A stretch of DNA of 64,000 nt from positions 136,978,858-137,042,857 of the forward strand of contig OW121741.1 of NCBI GenBank assembly GCA_933228675.1, in the 5' to 3' direction. A model generated the notes under the pieces. That model was given only the letters and a program-made list of their open reading frames with translations, did no database searches and was not told the origin of the DNA. The position numbers and the translations under genes were made by a program. Source of the stretch: Stomorhina lunata (taxonomy: Eukaryota > Arthropoda > Insecta > Diptera > Rhiniidae). Below are positions 37,901-48,271 of the stretch, in pieces; the first letter of the stretch is position 1; the number at the start of each line of letters is the position of its first letter.

Positions 37901-38223
37901 TTTTATAGGAAATTTTCCCAAAATATTGTATTTTTATAGGAAATTTTATCAAAATTTTCTATTTTTATAGGAAATTTCCCAAAAATTTATTATTTTTATA
38001 GGAAATTTTCCGAAAATTTTCTATTTCTATAGGAAGTTTTTCGAAAATTTTCTATTTTTATAGGAAGTTTTCCGAAAATTTTCTAGTTTTATAGAAATTT
38101 TTTCAAAACTTGCTATTTTTGTAAGAAATATTCCGAAAATTTTCTATTTTTTAGAAAATTTTCCGCAAAATTTGTATTTTTCTATTTTGATTTTTAAGAT
38201 ATCTTGTCTGTGTCCCACTGTGC
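34914..38223. mobile_element. Possible element ends framing array C4
   Basis: GCACAGTGAAACAAGAAAG at 34914-34932 directly precedes the array. The sequence right after it, 38203-38223, reads on the reverse strand GCACAGTGGGACACAGACAA. The first eight bases match exactly and the rest partly. This could be the terminal inverted repeat of an element almost filled by the 31-bp array. I see no clear target-site duplication, so this is tentative. Confidence 0.35.
34933..38175 (+). repeat. Family C array C4, 31-bp, ~105 copies, three sub-families
   Basis: The left and middle parts use GGAAATTTTTCAAAAATTTC then TTATTTTTATA. The right part from about 37440 uses GGAAATTTTCCGAAAATTTT and then a GGAAATTTTCCCAAAATTTT form. 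The three A/T tracts keep the ~10-bp spacing seen in C2. Copies are moderately diverged throughout, with scattered single-base indels. Confidence 0.93.
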
Positions 38224-40907
38224 TCTAGTGTTTTGTTTGTTGTTTGCTATTTTGGCCTTCCGCTTTTTTGTTTTATTTTAATGTCCGTTTTTTTTTTATT
38301 TCATTTAAGAGAGGGAACAAAAAATATTATGACTTTTTTATGATTTAGTGAGTGACTGTAGTTTTTGTTTGGGTCATTTGTAAGTGTGAGAGTTTGAAGG
38401 ATTTGGTTGTTTTATTTAAAAAGCGGTTTGCTTTTTTTGTGTAAGGCTATGTGTTCCTTTTTATGAGTTTTTATTTTTAAATTCGCGGGATGTCACGCAA
38501 ATTTGTGTTTATTCGTTTGACAAAAAGGTTATTATTTAATTTGAATACTCGTGCCCAAAACATTGAGGATTGTAATTAAAAGTGGGATATTTAAATTAGA
38601 GAAATCAAAATTTTTAAATTTTTGATTTTTACATTTGAGTAATGGGTATTAAAAAGAAGGGATAGACAGATGTTTAAAAATTTATTTGAAATTGAATTTT
38701 TATCTTACGGTTTATGTATTTATGTTTTTCACCATGACTGTAAAAACTGACCTTAGTTTTAACCTTTTCTTCTAGTTTTTTTTTTGGTTCTTTATTTTAG
38801 TTTTGTTTGTTGTTTTTTTTTTTTTAATAAAATAAATTGTAAATGCCTTTATTCAAATTATCAGCGAAGATTAACTGAAATACAATATAAACAAATTAGC
38901 TTATTTAATGGTTTTAAGGATTGTAAGTAGTAAAGGATACACAAAAAAGATACTTATAATCTGTTAAAACTGTTACTTAAACACTCTTCTTCCTAGTCCT
39001 CATAAATTAAGTAATTTTCTTCAATCCCAAAATTTTCAACAGTTGGAATAAAAAGTTCGTAGCCCTACTTCAAAATGTGGTACTTAATTTTCAATCCTTT
39101 ATTAAATTTTCTTAAGCATTAATCTTCGCTTTCTTTAGGTCTCAAATAGACAGTTCTTTTCAAGTTCCTATTCTTCTCAATCACATGTTTTCTTATTTTA
39201 ACTTGACCTGTAGTTTTTTTATAGTCATCTTTCATTATCGTCATAATACTTTTATTAAATGTCCCGTTTTCCTTCTTCATTTTAAATGTAACGACTAAAT
39301 GACTAAATTTTTCTGATGAACTTGAGCTAGATTTTTGCATTTTCAACGTTAAATGCCAGGGAGAGATAGAGAGATTTCAAATATGATACAAACAAAGACT
39401 TAAGCAAAATGTAACAAAAAAAACTGCATAAAAGGCTTAACAGTTAGGAAGGAAGTGGGAACCGGATATACAACATCAGTTTTATATCCTTCTTCATTTA
39501 AGCATTCGAGTCTCTCTAGAAAGTTTGAATGGTCAAATGTGTGAGTTTTTCTAGCCAATAAATGTAAAACATGGGGACTGTCAGAGAGTAACTGACGACT
39601 GGTGGTGGCAAGAAAAACTAGCTGGTGCCCTTACTATTTGCTGGCTGTATGTCAATTTTGACTTTATGTCTGTCTGTGTGTCAGTCTATCTGTCTCGTGC
39701 TTTATCTTTTCTGGGAGATTTATATTTTTTTTTTCTACAATTTCATTATTGCTGTTGTTGCTTTGTATATCTCGTTTTTTTCCATGTCCTTGTTTTTTTT
39801 TTTTTGCTCCGACTTTCCTAGGCAGCTCAGGATGATTGCGATGATGAAGGTTATTTAGCATTGTTATTGCCTTAGCTTTTGTTGTTGCTGTTTAAAATTG
39901 TAAGGTGTTAAATTATTTGCCATGAGTGTTTTTGGCTCGCTTGGGCCATGTTGACTGAATTTTATTTATGATGATACTTCAGTTACCCTGGCAATGATGA
40001 TGGTGATGATGATGATGACAACGACAAGAACGACGGCTATGATTTTAATGACGTTCACAATGATAATAATGACCATTATGTAAAGATGGATACTGATGGC
40101 TTGGCTGTTGGTCTAGCAGTTAATCATCATAAGTGTTTTGCTTATGTTTAACTTTCTTTTCTGTTTGGATTTTTTTGTATAACTTTTTTCAACAATTTTT
40201 TTTTTGCTCCACTTAAGCCAACATTACAGAATTTCTTTACTCATTTTACCTGCTACTGCTGCTGCTATTGTCTCTTGGTAGAATTTTATTAATTTATTTT
40301 TGTTTTTACTGCCTCTGCTGCTATTGTTTTTTTTTGTTTTGTTTCTTTTTTACATATTTTTTTAATTCTATTAAACTTAAACATTAAAATATTGTTGACA
40401 TTAATAAACCCCCTCCCCTTTCACCTGCATCTACAACCGTAAAACAAAAGCTTGTCAGCAGCAGGAAAAAAAAGGATTCTTATTTTTTAAGAGTTTCTCG
40501 TAAAATCTCTATTAAAATGTAATGAGATCAAATGTGTTTTTAATGAAAGTTAACATTTTCAAAATTAAGTTAGATTAAGAATTTAAAGATTTATGTAATA
40601 AAATAAATGAGTAATTAAGAAAATGATTTAAAAAAAGGTATGAAATACAAATTATATGCCTTTGGCTTTAGAGGTTATTTAAATTGAGTGAATAAATTTT
40701 GATAGCCTTTTAATAGAAGAACAATATTTAAGGCTTAATGTCAAGAGATAAAGTAAAAATTAAGTAAGTCCTTATTGAAAGACTAAGTACATAAAAAGAA
40801 ACCATTCTGACAAATTTCTTTGAAATCGGCCCCTATTCCACACAAACTCTTTTGTCCAAAGTCACTAAATGAGACATAAAATAACCAAAAATATTGCAAA
40901 TCTAAAC
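38224..40907. other. AT-rich spacer with a GAT microsatellite
   Basis: Mostly single-copy-looking DNA with T-rich runs (38805-38825, 39798-39812, 40325-40345) and an imperfect GAT run at 39995-40018. Open frames of 65-77 codons at 39119-39346 and 39625-39861 lack domains. An Asp-rich stop-free stretch at about 39975-40151 comes from the GAT run and has no early ATG. Confidence 0.5.
39995..40018 (+). repeat. Imperfect GAT trinucleotide repeat
   Basis: A run of GAT with one GGT interruption, followed by degenerate GAC/AAC triplets to about 40075. Confidence 0.75.
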
Positions 40908-41287
40908 ATAATGACAAAAGCTTATTATTAAACAAAAATCAGTAATCAGTAAATTTCACTGATTACAGAAAATAATTTTAGTAAACGGTAAAATTTACTG
41001 ATTACGAAAATTTTTTTTCAGTAATCAGTAAAATTACTTTGCAGTACCAGTAATTTTTTAGTATTTTTTTCATACTGATTACTGGAAAAAACAGTATTCA
41101 GTTTTTTTCAAGTAATCAGTATAAAAAAAGACTAAAAAATTACTGGTACTGCAAAGCAATTTTACTGATTACTGAAAAAAAAATTTCGTAATCAGTAAAT
41201 TTTACCGTTTACTAAAATTATTTTCAGTAATCAGTAAAATTTACTGATTACTGATTTTTAGTTTATTAATAAGCTTTTGTCATTATA
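40908..41287. mobile_element. Foldback element, ~380 bp, near-perfect long inverted repeat
   Basis: The left end ATAATGACAAAAGCTTATTA is mirrored at the right end by TAATAAGCTTTTGTCATTAT. Pairing continues through most of the element (e.g. AGTAATCAGTAAAATTACTT against AGCAATTTTACTGATTACTG), leaving a short centre near 41085-41105. The motif CAGTAATCAGTAAA recurs within each arm. There is no coding capacity. It fits a foldback/MITE element. A transcript would form a hairpin of roughly 170-180 bp. Confidence 0.85.
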
Positions 41288-41869
41288 ATAAAGTACTGGT
41301 ATGGCAAAATGCCCATCTGTGCCACATTCTAGAAAAACTAAACGTAATTTTAAAATATTTAAATAATTTTATTCAAATTTGTACTTATTGTAATTCAAAT
41401 AGTAATTTAAACTGAATAGCCCGGGTTCAAATCCCATCTCTGTCCATGTGAAAATCATGAATTTGTTCAATTTACTTCACACATTTGCAAAGATTGGCTC
41501 TGAAACAGATAAGAGATTGCAGTTTTTTTTTTTTAAATCCGAAAGGCATATTCGAAAATTTTAAAGGAATGCGTTGAATCAGTACATATGTTCCCTTCCT
41601 TATAGTTTCCGATAATGATTGTCGCCTCTCTTAAGTTTTTTATAATTTTTTTTTACTATTAGCCGAGTTCCGTTGCACAATCAAGGTGGATCAACGCTTC
41701 GTAATAAATGCATTCCATTAAGGGGAAGAAATTCAAGGAGATAGTTGACTATATCTTGCTCATTATTCGTTGTATCGATAGGTTTATAGGTTCATTCTCT
41801 TTCCTGTATTCTTTTCTATTTAGAATGTTAGTGTTAATGGGACTGACATAAATATAAATATTTTCGTAA
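41288..41869. other. AT-rich spacer with a tRNA-like B box
   Basis: Mostly plain sequence. The only recognisable item is the B-box segment at 41424. The region 41560-41720 shows no coding pattern. Confidence 0.45.
41415..41460 (+). mobile_element. SINE fragment with Pol III B box
   Basis: GGTTCAAATCC at 41424-41434 matches the B-box consensus GGTTCRANNCC. The following CATCTCTGTCCATGTGAAAA resembles the sequence after the B box at 49209 (GGGCTCAGGTTCATGTCATA). I find no good A box upstream, so it appears 5'-truncated or decayed. It is not a functional tRNA: no acceptor or anticodon stems pair. Confidence 0.4.
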
Positions 41870-42750
41870 ACCAGTCATCAAACAATCACAAAACAAACAT
41901 CAAAAAGTCATCAAACACCAGTAAAACATTCTTCAAACAGGCATCAAAAAATCTTAAAAAAATCATCAAACAAACGTCAATAACCATCCAACAATCGTCA
42001 ACTACCAGCCAACTAGTCAGTCAAACTATCATCAGACAAGTCAGTCAATAGTCAAAAAATCATTGAACAGTCGTCAATAGTCTTTAGGCAATCAAAAAAC
42101 AAACAATTGTCAAACAGTCGTCGAAAAATCATGAAACAGTCTTTAAAAAGTCCTTTAAAGTCTTCTAACAATCATCAGATAATCATTAACTCATTATAAT
42201 TCGCCAAACAGTCGTCGAAAAGCTATCAAACAGTCATCAAACAGCTATCAAAAAATCGTCAAACAAACATCAGATAATCGTCAAACAATTATCAACCATT
42301 CATTGAAATTCACCAAAAAGTCGTCAAAAAGCTATCAAACAGTTATGAAACAGCTATCAAACGATCGTGAAACAACCATCAGACAATCGTCAAACAATCA
42401 TCAAGCAGTCGTCAAAAAATTTTCAAAAATATATAAACAATCGTAGAACTATTATCAAAAAACCGTCAAACGAACATCAAGCAATAGTAAAAAATTTCTC
42501 AAAGTCTTCAAACAATCTTCAAATAATTTTTAAACAATCATCAGACAATCGTTAATCAATCGCCAGTCAACCGTCAAATGTCTATCGAACATTCATTAAA
42601 ATTCAACAATCACCAAGCAGTCGTCAAAATATTGTCAAAAATCTATAAACAATCGTAAAACTATTATCAAACAACCATCAAACAATCATCAAGCAATCGT
42701 CAAAAATTTCTCGAAAGTCTTTAAACAATTATAAAACAATCATCAGGGGT
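41870..42750 (+). repeat. Degenerate 10-bp minisatellite (TCATCAAACA-like)
   Basis: Runs of TCATCAAACA and TCGTCAAACA variants fill the region. Longer blocks are repeated: about 109 bp (42199 against 42308, with CCAAACAGTCGTCGAAAAGC-like starts), and about 212 bp apart (42395-42544 against 42607-42747, with AAGCAGTCGTCAAAA and ATAAACAATCGTA). The 62-codon Ser/Asn/Gln/Lys-rich open frame at 42367-42555 is a by-product of the repeat. Confidence 0.85.
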
Positions 42751-43685
42751 CAAATTACGTTATTCGATATCGATCGAAATCTTAGATATTTTCAAAACAT
42801 TTGTATAGCATACTTTAAGAATAATAATAAAATTATTTAAAAGATGCAAAGTTTACTATATTTTTTTGAAGCTATTTGCCAAAAGATAAACAATAGTAAA
42901 AGAGTTTTAATTGAATAACATATATTTTTAAGAACGAATCAAAATGATTACCAAATTTCAATAAACTTTTTGCATCGAAGTAACTTTGAACATCCCTAAA
43001 GTATACCTCACAATATTCGCTTAAAAGTCTGAGTTTTCGATCGATATAGGATCAAAAATCTTCTCTTAACCAGAGAAATTACTTTGAAGTTTAACTATGT
43101 ATCAAATTTCAATGTATAATGCCCCCTAAATACAAAAACGCTTAAAATTTAAAATTCTATGGATACGATTTTTTTTTCTAAAATTACTGTATTTCACAGA
43201 GGTCGTTCTATTGATTGTACTAAATTTTGGGAATGGCTTATCCAAATTCATTGGAGGGAACACCGGCGGATTCATAACAAAATTTTCTAGAAAAGACAAC
43301 TTTTTCATACGGTCAACCGTTGTGGAGTTTTTCACATAATTACATTTTTATGTGAAAAAAATTTTGTTGCAAAATCGAAAAATTGTTATTTCTCAAAAAT
43401 TCATAAAAAATATCGAAAAATCTTACCATCGTTACTCGACGATCATAAAACTATGAAAGTTCTTAACAATATAAGCCTAATATTATGAAAATCCATTGAT
43501 TCGAAGTGATTTTGTTAACAATAAATTAAAAACTTACCAACATTTTTCTTATGAAATATTAAAAAATTTTAAAAATTAAATAACGGCTACAATTTTCAAA
43601 ATACTTCAATGAGACTATAATTAGGAGACCACAACAAATACAAAATTATAGTGGTGGTCAATTGTAACGCAAAAAGTTTAATTTT
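42751..43685. other. AT-rich spacer with inverted ATCGATCGAAA motifs
   Basis: ATATCGATCGAAA at 42767-42779 is mirrored by TTTCGATCGATAT at 43035-43047. The left copy is preceded by CAGGGGTCAAATTACGTTAT, which could be a transposon terminus. The 281-bp interval may be a MITE, but the arms are short. The 69-codon minus open frame at 43126-43335 has no domain. Confidence 0.35.
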
Positions 43686-43934
43686 GTGGAGTAGTGTAAT
43701 TAATGTCCAGTACCTGGTTGACCGAGCCTTGCTCGGAACTTTATGATAAGCATTTTGAGGCAAATTTTAAAGTTTTTATATATTTTATATTATAAAGTGC
43801 TAAAATAAATTTAGAGGAAAGTTATTGTACAAATATCCAGTTAATTTTGAATTATTTTATTTATTTTGTCGGACCAACACATAGTTTGCATAGTTTACAG
43901 TTTAACTCATTTTAAATAATTTTGGAAATTATTC

Positions 43935-44485
43935 ATACCAACAGAAACCTCCGTCGACTCATGCGCAACAACTTTGCTAAAGATTATAGTCTGATCGAAT
44001 GCACAGTTTACGATTTAATTCATTTTGAGTAGTTTGCAGTGGCGCCACCTGAAGTGGTTCATAACATATAAGAAAACTTTGTCTGCTTATTCGTAACAAC
44101 TTTGCTTATGATTATAACATGTGGCGCCACCTGTCGGACTTTGCTCATTCCAATTCATAAACCTTCTTCGGCTTATCCGTAACAACTTTGCTGAAGATTA
44201 TAGCATGATTAAATATACAGCTTACGATTAAATTGACTTTGAATAAATTTCAGTGGCGCCACCTGTCGAAATTTCTTCATAGCAACTAAGAAACCTTCGT
44301 CGGCTCATGTGCAACAACTTTGCTAAAGATTGTAGCATGATGAAATGTACAGTTTTCGATTTAATTAATTTTTAGTAATTTTCAGTGGCGCAATCTGTCG
44401 GAATCAGCTTAAAAACCTTCGCCGGCTTATCCGCAACATCTTCGCTAAAGAGCATAACATGATCAAATTCACAGTTTACTATTCT
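43935..44485 (+). repeat. ~130-bp tandem repeat with GGCGCCACCTGTCGG motifs
   Basis: AACAACTTTGCT (last copy AACATCTTCGCT) starts at 43967, 44095, 44181, 44313 and 44434. GGCGCC or GGCGCA occurs at 44041, 44123, 44255 and 44387, so one unit is shortened to about 82-86 bp. Each unit also has ACCTTCGTCGGCTCATG-like and ACAGTTTACGATTTAATT segments. It is much more GC-rich than its surroundings. Read on the minus strand, CAGGTGGCGCCAC contains AGGTGGCGC, which fits the core of CTCF-type sites. Confidence 0.8.
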
Positions 44486-44529
44486 ATAAAGAACATACAT
44501 ACAGACAAACATTCATTTGTTTAAAATAA

Positions 44530-45045
44530 TACTAATTTTTCCCCCTTTTTATTCTATAATTTCTAAAAGTTACATATGCATATTTGGTACTTTTTTGGTG
44601 CCAATTGAATTCGGTACATTTTATTAAAACGCATTTAACATAATGTATAATGTTGCTATTTATATTACTTTGGAGATGTTAAGTTATCATTTTATCCCTT
44701 TTTTACCCATTTTGGCTCCAAAATCAAAAAAGTACGAAATACTTGTTTCATGTTTCTTTTACATCTATTGATTGCAGTACCAAGTTTCTTTCTATATTCT
44801 TTAGTTTAAAATATAAGAGTGGGTTCAAAAGGTACCAAAAAAACAATTTTCACCCTTTTTTACCCCCTATCGGACATAGTTTCAAAAAAGTACCAAACAC
44901 CTGTCCGCTTATTTTCACAGTTGCTTAAAACGTAATTTTAATTTTGTTTTATACCTATTACTTTAGGAGATATAGTGTTTTCGATTTTTTCCCCTTTTTA
45001 CCCGTTTTTACCGTCTTAGAGGCAAAAGTTCCTTCTTCTTCGACC
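44530..45045 (+). repeat. ~150-bp degenerate tandem repeat with CCCCTTTTTACC motifs
   Basis: The CCCTTTTTA landmarks lie at about 44541, 44698, 44853 and 44992. Associated GTACCAAA/GTACGAAA and AAAAAAGTAC segments recur at the same phase. It directly follows the 130-bp module. Confidence 0.6.
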
Positions 45046-45104
45046 TATACATCAAAAAGGATACCCACTGTCCAAATTTTATCAAAATCGTTTTCGAGAT
45101 AGCC

Positions 45105-45106
<2 letters not shown>

Positions 45107-45170
<64 letters not shown>
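45107..45170. repeat. (TA)n microsatellite, ~32 copies
   Basis: Uninterrupted TA dinucleotides after CGAGATAGCCAT, ending at AATACATACA. The likely tail of the composite repeat. Confidence 0.95.
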
Positions 45171-45174
<4 letters not shown>

Positions 45175-45205
45175 CATACAATTATTGCTCGTTTAAGAAT
45201 ATAAG

Positions 45206-46086
45206 ATTAGGGTGACAATTTTTTGTATGAAGGAAAATGATTTTTCGAATTTTATAAATTTTTCTAAGGAATATTGTGACCATTTCTATGGGGAAAGAAA
45301 AATGAAAAAAATGGGAAAATTTTTTTGTTTTTGCGAAGTTTAGACCAAAAATAAATAATTTTACAAGAGCAAATAACAGAATATTAAAGAGAACTAACAC
45401 AGCTTTATTTCAAATCGAAGACGAAAATACATGGAGTAGCTTAAAAGTTATTGCAGTTTTCCCCCGAAAATTCATGTACTTGAAAACGCGCCTAAGGATA
45501 TGCACCAAAAATTGTATATTGTAAATAAAGAAATTCTAAAGTTAGACATGATTTATCATTTAATGACTTATTAATAGTAAATAGTTCAGTTTTGTTTAAA
45601 TATAAATAAATTTACTTAGTTTTTTTCATGTTGAAAAATGGTACATTTTTCTCAGGTCGATTTCAAAAATCATTTTTTAATTTTTTGAAAATTTTGTTCA
45701 GCAAATATTAAAAATTTAAAATTTATTCTCCAGTGTGTTAAAAAAAACAAATGGGAAAATAAAACATAAAAACAAATTAGGTCGATATCTTGAACCGTTT
45801 CGCCGTACCTGCGATTTCAAATTGAAGAATTTCGCGAAAATGTAAATTTTTGGGCCAAATTGGAGTAAATGCTGGGTAAATTTTACTTGTAATCAATTTT
45901 AACAAAAAAGATAATTAATATTATTGCTTCGTTTATGGAAAACCTCTTAAACTTTGGATCCGATGTGCGCCCATAGAACGTTGTCCGATTTGGCTCAAAT
46001 TTTCAGATCTGAACTTTTAGACCTAGTGTCACAATATTCCGTAGAAAATATTTGAAATCAAAGAAAAAAATTATTGTCACCCTAAT
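45206..46086. mobile_element. 881-bp element with long terminal inverted repeats
   Basis: The left end is ATTAGGGTGACAATTTTTTG. The right end, read on the reverse strand, is ATTAGGGTGACAATAATTTT. The similarity resumes inside both ends with TTTTCTAAGGAATATTGTGA against TTTTCTACGGAATATTGTGA, so the inverted repeats reach roughly 90-110 bp with gaps. The interior has only short open frames and no transposase is recognised, so it is non-autonomous. No target-site duplication is clear. A related fragment lies at 62821. Confidence 0.75.
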
Positions 46087-48271
46087 GTCCATATATGAAC
46101 TCTTTAGTAATCAAATCACACCATTTCACTCCTTCTTCCAAAGTTCACTAACTCCTTAACATTAGCTGCTTAAAACAATTGGCTTATTTTGACTTCATAT
46201 TATTCCAACTCAAGTTCTCAATCCCTAAGTCATTTAAATCGAAAAGAAAAGAAAGAAAAAATAGCACAAAACTGTGATTGACAGTCATGGTTAATGCAGT
46301 AGAGAGTAATTAAACTGCAACAGCAGCAGCAGCAGAAAAAGTCTACTGGCTACTGACTAGTGATGGCCAAACCACTTATGTTTTTCAGTTGTTGGTTGCT
46401 TTTCACTCCTATCATTGGCTCATCTTGGGAATAAAATAGTACTGGGTCAAGCGGCTGTCAATCAAAATGACAGCCAAGAGTCAAGTTTACTGAAAATGAG
46501 AAAAAAGAAAATAAGAAAAACTAAAAGTCATGAAAAAAATTTTAAATTTTTTTCAGAAGTTTTTTTTAAGGAATTGAATTTTTATAGAAAATCAGTAATC
46601 AAGTGCTAATATTCGTTTGTTTTGGCTATATTTTGATTTTAACTTATGCTCTGACTTGAGTCTGGTCATTAATTGGGTGTGGTCCTTGAGGAGTTTGTTG
46701 AACATTACTTGTCATTTAGTTATTGCAGGATATCTATTGGTGATTTTAGTGATTTTTTTTTCATTAATTTTCATAGACATTTATTTGGTTGGTAAGCTTA
46801 TGTACAGTTGATGGAAAATGAGATTTTCTCTAGAGTATTTGGAAATTATGTGGGTTTGAACATTGTCAAATTGACACATGACTTGAGGTTTTGAATGTGG
46901 TAAATTAAGGAAATGAAATTATAAACACATTAGGTTCTTATCATAATAAAATGATTTGCAAGCAAGAATCCTTGAAAGGATTTAAGAATGTTTTCTAAAA
47001 ATTTAATAATTTCATGTTAAACTTTAAAAACGTCTGTTAAATTTTTATCAACTTTCGCTTTTTAATGTTAATTAACCTCGTACCAAAATTCAGGGTTTTA
47101 ACATAATCTAATTGATGACATGTGTGCGTTACGTACTTACGTTGTATTGGTCACCAAAGAGTAGATGACAACAGCCAGTAAAATGATGATGATACGATCA
47201 TTATCGTTATTATCGCCTCCATCTCGCTTAACCACAAATTGACCTCATGTTGCACGCAACATGTTTATGCAATTGCACACAATATGCATTAATTGAATAT
47301 CAAACACAAGCACGAAAAGTAGTTAAGAGCAACAACAAAAAAAAACAACAACATAGACAGAAAAAAGTGGAAAACAAGAAAAATTCTGATGGAGGAAACC
47401 CCTTCATGCTCATGCCAAAGTATGTGTCTGTTTAATCAACAACAAACAAATATAATGGAAAAAGTATGTAGATTATATGCAGCTCAAAATCCTTTAACTC
47501 TTACAAACATAAACACAGTTATCACATACAACTGTACGAGTAGACTCAGTCATCATAATACAATATGCAGTTGCTGCAACATCTACAAATTTAAGTGTAT
47601 GTGGGCTTTTGGTGCAGTATAGCACACAAACACATGCCCACTCGTTATATAGCTTTATTGCGATATTGACAACATCTGTGATGGCAAAGATTGAAAAAAA
47701 ATGTAACAAAAAACGGAAACAATCTCATTCTTAACATTTATTGAAAACAATCACGGGAACACAACTTGGGCTCAAATATCTTGCATGTCTTTACTTGCAA
47801 CCGAAATAAAGCAGTGGCTTCTATTAAAGGAAAAGGAACATGAAATGGGAACCTCTTTATTGTCATACTTTGCATTAATAACATGGTTTTTGTTGGTTGG
47901 TGGCTTTATGTAAATACACTTGAAAAATTGTCATTTTTATTTATTTATTTTTTTTGACTTATTGCTTGTTCTTTATTTTCATTTTAACATTCAAAGTTTG
48001 GTTGATTTGCTAACTGTTAATGCTAAACTTCTTTTTTAACTTTTCCAACAACTGTTAAGTCTTTCTTCACCTGATAATTTCGTAAAATTTATTTACAAAA
48101 TATTTCGAGTGTATAAATACTTTGCCTAGGTCTAAATGTGTGTTTCATCTGTTTAATCATCATGTCGACTACACTGGCTGATGATGACGATGGCCTTGTT
48201 AAAGCGGCGTCATCATAAAAATATAGCAAAAAAAATCTTTGCTACTCACTCACTTTTAGGTTTAAATCTAG
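46087..48271. other. AT-rich spacer, no gene seen
   Basis: Single-copy-looking DNA with a CAG run at 46321-46335. The overlapping open frames of 62-77 codons at 47247-47709 and those at 46415-46811 lack domains. A pyrimidine-rich acceptor at about 46775 and a GTAAGC donor at 46791 bracket only 15 bp and are probably chance. Confidence 0.5.
46321..46335 (+). repeat. Short CAG repeat (5 copies)
   Basis: Five perfect CAG triplets preceded by CAA. There is no open reading frame of note around it. Confidence 0.85.

Larger units (their letters stand above)
43686..45170 (+). mobile_element. Composite non-autonomous repeat with two tandem modules and TA tail
   Basis: It begins near CCAGTACCTGGTTGACCGAG with a small GC hairpin (CCGAGC-CTT-GCTCGG, 43722-43736). 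Then come five ~130-bp units with GGCGCCACCTG, four ~150-bp units with CCCCTTTTTACCC, a segment TCCAAATTTTATCAAAATCG followed by TTTTCGAGATAGCC, and a (TA)n tract. The last part resembles the microsatellite-tailed ends of common insect interspersed repeats. That recognition is from general knowledge. No protein is encoded. The exact limits are uncertain. Confidence 0.5.

Noticed and set aside
39975..40151. Asp-rich stop-free stretch (DDGDDDDDND...)
   Set aside because: It comes from the GAT microsatellite, has no ATG before its acidic part, and the donor GTAAAG in it has T at the last exon base.
41415..41460. A functional tRNA gene at the B box
   Set aside because: No acceptor, D or anticodon stem can be built around GGTTCAAATCC. 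Only the T-arm-like part is present.
42367..42555. Ser/Asn/Gln/Lys-rich 62-codon frame
   Set aside because: A direct read-out of the CATCAAACA minisatellite. No start context or domain.
46776..46790. 15-nt micro-exon between TTTTCATAG and GTAAGC
   Set aside because: The acceptor is good but the donor has TTG before it, and the segment is extremely short and AT-rich. Such pairs are expected by chance in T-rich DNA.
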